Below, piece after piece: positions 60,823-64,000 of a stretch of DNA of 64,000 bases. The stretch is from Synechococcus sp. RCC307. GTDB lineage: Bacteria > Cyanobacteriota > Cyanobacteriia > PCC-6307 > Cyanobiaceae. A program made the position numbers and the translations under genes. The stretch spans positions 1,545,105 to 1,609,104 of the forward strand of contig CT978603.1 in NCBI GenBank assembly GCA_000063525.1. Direction: 5' to 3'. The notes below the pieces were generated by a model. The model worked only from the letters and a program-made list of their open reading frames with translations. It searched no databases and was not told the DNA's origin. Within the stretch, counting starts at the first letter, position 1. Every line of letters starts with the position of its first letter.

Positions 60823-62409
60823 TCACAGGGTGACGGGGTGGGCTTCCTGAATGCCGTTGATGTCCTTGACGCTGGTGAGGGTGCTGCTGGGGATGGGGTC
60901 ATCCAGGCTGAGCACCATCACGGCATCACCTCGGACGATGCGGCGGCCCACCTGCATCGAGGCGATGTTGACGTTGTGCTCACCGAGCAAGGAACCCAAA
61001 TTGCCGATGATTCCAGGCATGTCGCGGTGCCGCGTGAACAGCATGTGCCGGCTTGGGGGCACGTTCAAGGGGAACTCATCAATGCTGGTGATGCGCAGAT
61101 CACCATCGGCAAAGACAGCACCCGTCACGGTGTGACTGCCATTGGCATTGCGGCAGGAGAGCTGCAACGAGCCACCAGCGAAATCACGGCTGGCCTCGTC
61201 TTTGACCTCCAACACATGCACGCCGCGCTGCTTGGCCTCCAGCGCTGCATTGACGTAGTTGATGCGATCGCCCAACGCCGAACTGAGCAGGCCCTTCAAC
61301 GAGGCCACTACCAACGGCTGGCTCGGGTGCTCCGCAAATTCACCCTGCAGCAGCACCTGCAGCTCCTGCACGGGGCCGCCCGACAGCTGGCTAATCAGCA
61401 AACCAAGGGTTTCAGCCAGCTGCAGATGGGGCTTGAGCCGCTCCATCACATCGGGTGTCAGGCCTGGGATGTTGACGGCGCTGCGGGCTGGCAAGCCCAG
61501 CAGCACATCGCGGATTTGCTCGGCCACATCGATGGCCACGTTGGCCTGAGCCTCTTCGGTGGAGGCTCCCAAATGGGGCGTGAGGATCAGGTGATCACAG
61601 TCGCCACGCAGCGGTGAATCCGCCTCCAGCGGCTCATTGGCATAGACATCGAGCGCAGCGCCGGCGATCACGCCGTTGTTCAGGGCTGCCGCCAGGTCCG
61701 CCTCATTGATGATGCCGCCGCGGGCGCAGTTCACGAGCCGCGCATTGGGCTTCATCGTGGCGATCAGCTCAGCATTCACCAGGTTTTCGGTGTCTGGCGT
61801 GCGGGGCAGGTGCAGGCTGATGTAATCGGCTTCTTTGAACAGCGCATCAAGTGGGCGAAGACGGACCCGCAACTGCTGCGCCCGCTCACTGGAGATGAAG
61901 GGGTCGTAGGCGAGCACCTCCATACCCATGGCCTGGGCCACACGGGCCACATGGGAGCCGATCTTGCCAAGACCCACCACACCAAGGGTCTTTTTGTAGA
62001 GCTCATTGCCCACATAAGCCTTGCGGTTCCAACCACCAGAGGCCGTGCTGCTGTGGGCTGCAGGGATGTGCCGCGAGAGGGCCAGCATCATCGCCAGGGC
62101 GTGCTCAGCGGCCGCAATCGTGTTGCCTTCCGGTGAGTTGACCACCAGCACACCGTTTTTGGTGGCCGTCGGAACATCAACGTTGTCGACGCCAACGCCG
62201 GCGCGGCCGATGATCTTCAAGCGGGGCGCCGCTTCGATGATGTCCGCCGTCACCTGGGTGCCGGAGCGGATCATCAAGGCGTCGTACTCGCCAACGATGG
62301 ATTTCAGCTCGTCAGCTGGCAGGCCCGTACGCACATCGACCTGGGCAACCTGGGACAAGATGTCGATCCCCTTTTGGTCGATGGGGTCAGACACCAAAAC
62401 TTTTGTCAT
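60823..62409 (-). CDS. serA: D-3-phosphoglycerate dehydrogenase
   Basis: First step of serine synthesis from 3-phosphoglycerate. 528 residues, long form. Substrate-binding parts (MTKVLVSDPIDQKGIDILSQ), NAD-binding GVVGLGKIGSHVARVAQAMG, catalytic Arg (VNCARGGIINEADL), Glu (LDVYANEPLE) and His (LILTPHLGASTEEAQ). A central allosteric-substrate domain and a C-terminal ACT domain (HMLFTRHRDMPGIIGNLGSL) follow. ATG 62409 is the standard start; earlier frame residues are discarded. prmA lies directly downstream. Confidence 0.96.
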   Translation of the reverse strand: MTKVLVSDPIDQKGIDILSQVAQVDVRTGLPADELKSIVGEYDALMIRSGTQVTADIIEAAPRLKIIGRAGVGVDNVDVPTATKNGVLVVNSPEGNTIAAAEHALAMMLALSRHIPAAHSSTASGGWNRKAYVGNELYKKTLGVVGLGKIGSHVARVAQAMGMEVLAYDPFISSERAQQLRVRLRPLDALFKEADYISLHLPRTPDTENLVNAELIATMKPNARLVNCARGGIINEADLAAALNNGVIAGAALDVYANEPLEADSPLRGDCDHLILTPHLGASTEEAQANVAIDVAEQIRDVLLGLPARSAVNIPGLTPDVMERLKPHLQLAETLGLLISQLSGGPVQELQVLLQGEFAEHPSQPLVVASLKGLLSSALGDRINYVNAALEAKQRGVHVLEVKDEASRDFAGGSLQLSCRNANGSHTVTGAVFADGDLRITSIDEFPLNVPPSRHMLFTRHRDMPGIIGNLGSLLGEHNVNIASMQVGRRIVRGDAVMVLSLDDPIPSSTLTSVKDINGIQEAHPVTL

Positions 62410-62465
62410 CGTCCGCAGGCATGCGGTGGTCCAGTGTAGAGACCACTGCTGAAGGGCCAAAACTG

Positions 62466-62963
62466 ATGGGACTGTGCGTGGCTGTGCTGCTGAAGGACAC
62501 AGGCAGCCGCTCCGAACTCAAGGCCCTGTTGGACGGGCAACCGGGGCTGCAACTGCGTGCGGTGGGCGCCGGCGGGATCGAGCCAGAGCAGGTGGTGGAG
62601 CTCAACCCAGCGCTGCAGCGTCAGGGGCGCCAACGGCAAATGGCCACCTGGCTGCTGCCCTTTGGCTTCGGTGCCGGCATGGTGTTCACCTTCATCACCA
62701 ACCTCGACACCTTTGCTTTCGCCGGTCCTATCGGCCAGCCCTTGATTGGAGGCTTGTTGGGGCTGGGATCTGGCTGGATGGGCAGCTATGCCGCTGCAGC
62801 CAGCGTGACCAGCGACCGCGATGACCAAATTCGCGTGGTGCGCAATCGCCTCAACGAAGGCCAATGCGTGCTGTTGATTGATGCCATACAAAGCGAAATG
62901 GTGCCCTGGGCCTTGATCCAGCGCTGCCGCCCGGCCAGCGTCGTGCGGCTCAAGGACGATTAA
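62466..62963 (+). CDS. Hypothetical protein with Gly-rich membrane hairpin
   Basis: 165 residues, starting MGLCVAVLLKDTGSRSELKA. A soluble N-terminal part (about 1-58) precedes a hydrophobic, glycine-rich region (WLLPFGFGAGMVFTFITNLD and GPIGQPLIGGLLGLGSGWMG) that could be two membrane helices. The C-terminal soluble part (VRNRLNEGQCVLLIDAIQSE) resembles the beta-alpha units of small membrane-associated stress proteins. Family not recognised. It is divergent from serA by 56 bases and followed five bases later by the S4 gene. Confidence 0.7.
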   Translation: MGLCVAVLLKDTGSRSELKALLDGQPGLQLRAVGAGGIEPEQVVELNPALQRQGRQRQMATWLLPFGFGAGMVFTFITNLDTFAFAGPIGQPLIGGLLGLGSGWMGSYAAAASVTSDRDDQIRVVRNRLNEGQCVLLIDAIQSEMVPWALIQRCRPASVVRLKDD

Positions 62964-62968
62964 GCGCC

Positions 62969-63754
62969 ATGATGCCGCGCCGCGACCTGCTCGAGGGGGC
63001 CCGCGATCCCCAAGCACTCGAAGCCCTCATTCAGCAAGCCGAAGTGGTGCTGCGCACCTATCAGCCCAGCTGGAGCGCCTTCCTCACAGGTCCCCAGCGC
63101 GAGGAGGCTGAAGAGCGCTTCGCCCCTTTAGGCGAGCTGCACCTGCGCAGTGCCGGTGGCTTTCCTCAAGCTGAGCGGCGCCTGCTGCAGATCAGCCGCA
63201 GCGATCAAGCGGCTGATGCCGGCGAGCCAGCGCCGCTGGCGCTGGTCGAGGTGAGCGGCAATTTCCTTTTTGACCCCGCTGAGCCAACGGCGATCCGGGC
63301 GGCCTTGATCGACCAGCACAGCATCGATCCGCTCCACCTTGGCGATGTGTTGGTGCGCGGTGATCGCGGCGCTCTGGTGATCGTCACCAGCGCCATGGCT
63401 GAACGCCTGCAGGAGCAATCCCTTCAGGTGCGCAGCGTGGACTGCCAGCTGCAAGCCGGGGATTGGAGCCGGCTTCCCAGCCAGGCCAGCAGCAGCAAAA
63501 GCCTGACCAGCGTGGAAGCCTCCCTGCGGCTCGATGCCATTGCATCAGCTGGTTTTGGGGTTTCTCGCAGCAAGATGGCCACCTGGATCCGTCAAGGACG
63601 CATCCGCGTGGATTGGGCCGTGGTGACCACACCGAGCCGCGAGCTGCAAAACGGAGAACGCGTCCAGCTGGAGGGGCGGGGCGAACTGGTGTTGGATCGT
63701 GTGGATCGCACCAAACGAGACCGCTGGCGCCTGCAAATGACGCGGCGCCGGTAG
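62969..63754 (+). CDS. S4-domain RNA-binding protein (YlmH-like, 'photosystem II S4')
   Basis: 261 residues. N-terminal region MMPRRDLLEGARDPQALEAL, a middle alpha/beta domain (FLTGPQREEAEERFAPLGEL, HLGDVLVRGDRGALVIVTSA) and a C-terminal S4 domain (about 180-250, SLRLDAIASAGFGVSRSKMA, RIRVDWAVVTTPSRELQNGE). This layout is that of the YlmH-like proteins named photosystem II S4 domain protein in cyanobacteria. The Firmicute relative YlmH works in ribosome rescue and division, so an RNA or ribosome role is likely. The two ATG codons at the start are adjacent. Confidence 0.85.
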   Translation: MMPRRDLLEGARDPQALEALIQQAEVVLRTYQPSWSAFLTGPQREEAEERFAPLGELHLRSAGGFPQAERRLLQISRSDQAADAGEPAPLALVEVSGNFLFDPAEPTAIRAALIDQHSIDPLHLGDVLVRGDRGALVIVTSAMAERLQEQSLQVRSVDCQLQAGDWSRLPSQASSSKSLTSVEASLRLDAIASAGFGVSRSKMATWIRQGRIRVDWAVVTTPSRELQNGERVQLEGRGELVLDRVDRTKRDRWRLQMTRRR

Positions 63755-63825
63755 ACCTTCGGTGTGGTGGTAAGTTCCTTTCTCGGCCAACGGCTAGCGG
63801 GCCTCCCGCCTGGCCAAAGCCCAGC

Positions 63826-63897
63826 GGGCGATTAGCTCAGAGGTAGAGCACTACCTTGACACGGTAGGAGTCACTGGTTCGATTCCAGTATCGCCCA
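63826..63897 (+). tRNA. tRNA-Val (anticodon GAC)
   Basis: A 72-base cloverleaf. Acceptor stem GGGCGAT / ATCGCCC with discriminator A, D arm GCTC-AGAGGTA-GAGC, anticodon stem CTACC / GGTAG with loop TTGACAC (anticodon GAC, reading GUC and GUU valine codons), a short variable loop, and T arm ACTGG-TTCGATT-CCAGT. CCA is not encoded; the genome continues TTT. It lies 71 bases after the S4 gene. Confidence 0.97.
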
Positions 63898-63916
63898 TTT
63901 CAACCATTCACCAAGC

Positions 63917-64000
63917 ATGCAAGATCCTGTCGTGGTGGTGGGTTTGGGCCGCTCTGGCATCGGCGCAGCGCGGCTCCTCAACGCGCGCGATGCCGACGTG
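63917..64000 (+). CDS. murD: UDP-N-acetylmuramoylalanine-D-glutamate ligase, 3' end outside window
   Basis: The first 28 codons of a gene cut by the window edge: MQDPVVVVGLGRSGIGAARL then LNARDADV. The VVGLGRSGIGAARLL dinucleotide-like N-terminal fold is typical of MurD, which adds D-glutamate to UDP-MurNAc-L-Ala. With so little sequence the assignment rests on that motif alone. It lies directly after tRNA-Val. Confidence 0.82.
   Translation, partial: MQDPVVVVGLGRSGIGAARLLNARDADV

Noticed and set aside
63785-63815. Possible terminator before tRNA-Val (GCGGG/CCCGC inside GGCCA/TGGCC)
   Set aside because: Short inner stem, no T-run and a bulky outer loop. Not convincing as a terminator.
1-64000. 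CRISPR arrays, insertion sequences, rRNA operons, phage genes
   Set aside because: No regularly spaced repeats, transposase or integrase motifs, or rRNA-like stretches were seen on reading both strands.

Overview
The window is a GC-rich, tightly packed piece of a cyanobacterial chromosome. It carries a complete kaiA-kaiB-kaiC clock cluster, the histidine kinase NblS, cytochrome c-550 (PsbV), plant-type ferredoxin, a light-repressed-type hibernation factor (LrtA/HPF) and DUF1825 and YlqD proteins. The gene order purD-nblS / kaiC-kaiB-kaiA / rplU-rpmA / truB, together with bamA-lpxC-fabZ-lpxA-lpxB-msrA, points to a picocyanobacterium of the Synechococcus/Cyanobium type. Prochlorococcus is unlikely because kaiA is present and full length. 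The species is an inference; no database search was possible.

Layout. 1-7.2 kb: a run of very small, mostly unrecognised genes (25-110 residues, many with one membrane helix or a signal peptide), interrupted by a DUF819 membrane protein, a gamma-glutamylcyclotransferase-like protein and a DUF2721 protein. 7.2-11.1 kb: lnt, a Crp/Fnr regulator, a phasin-like protein, an exported FKBP isomerase and iron superoxide dismutase. 11.1-18.6 kb (minus strand): lipB, acyl-ACP/CoA synthetase, YlqD, PDH E2, a KimA-like permease and queA. 18.7-23.3 kb: hpf/lrtA, deoC, recO, an MFS carrier and a glycosyltransferase. 23.3-31.4 kb: pyrF, a cupin, tyrS, DUF1825, an HhH/GIY-YIG pair, pepA, a group-2 sigma factor and small proteins. 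31.4-37.0 kb (minus strand): outer-membrane biogenesis (msrA, lpxB, lpxA, fabZ, lpxC, bamA). 37-41.3 kb: purC, a large unknown protein and purD. 41.4-46.1 kb: nblS and kaiCBA. 46.2-51.8 kb: rplU, rpmA, DUF2127, a methyltransferase, truB, a degenerate DHH-type lipoprotein, yebC, a hydrolase and a PPC-glutaredoxin fusion. 51.8-57.4 kb (minus strand): 5-oxoprolinase, a NagB-like deaminase and SpoIID. 57.4-64 kb: rnz, psbV, petF, prmA, serA, an S4-domain protein, tRNA-Val(GAC) and the start of murD.

Genes work together in clear blocks: lipid A synthesis plus Omp85 assembly; lipoate attachment next to the lipoylated PDH subunit; the circadian oscillator beside the NblS stress kinase; and photosynthetic electron carriers. 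Genes overlap very often (ATGA, GTGA, TGATG and TAATG junctions, shared TTAA stops, head-to-head CATG starts), and nearly all intergenic gaps are under 150 bp. I see no transposase, CRISPR array, rRNA or phage module.

The most unusual items are: a lipobox protein that keeps the family II pyrophosphatase (DHH) outline but lacks most metal ligands; two mutually exclusive stems ahead of the sigma-factor gene; nblS lacking a standard start codon before its first helix; the adjacent HhH and GIY-YIG proteins; the DUF296/PPC-glutaredoxin fusion; and a 10-codon ORF behind the strongest Shine-Dalgarno of the small-gene region.
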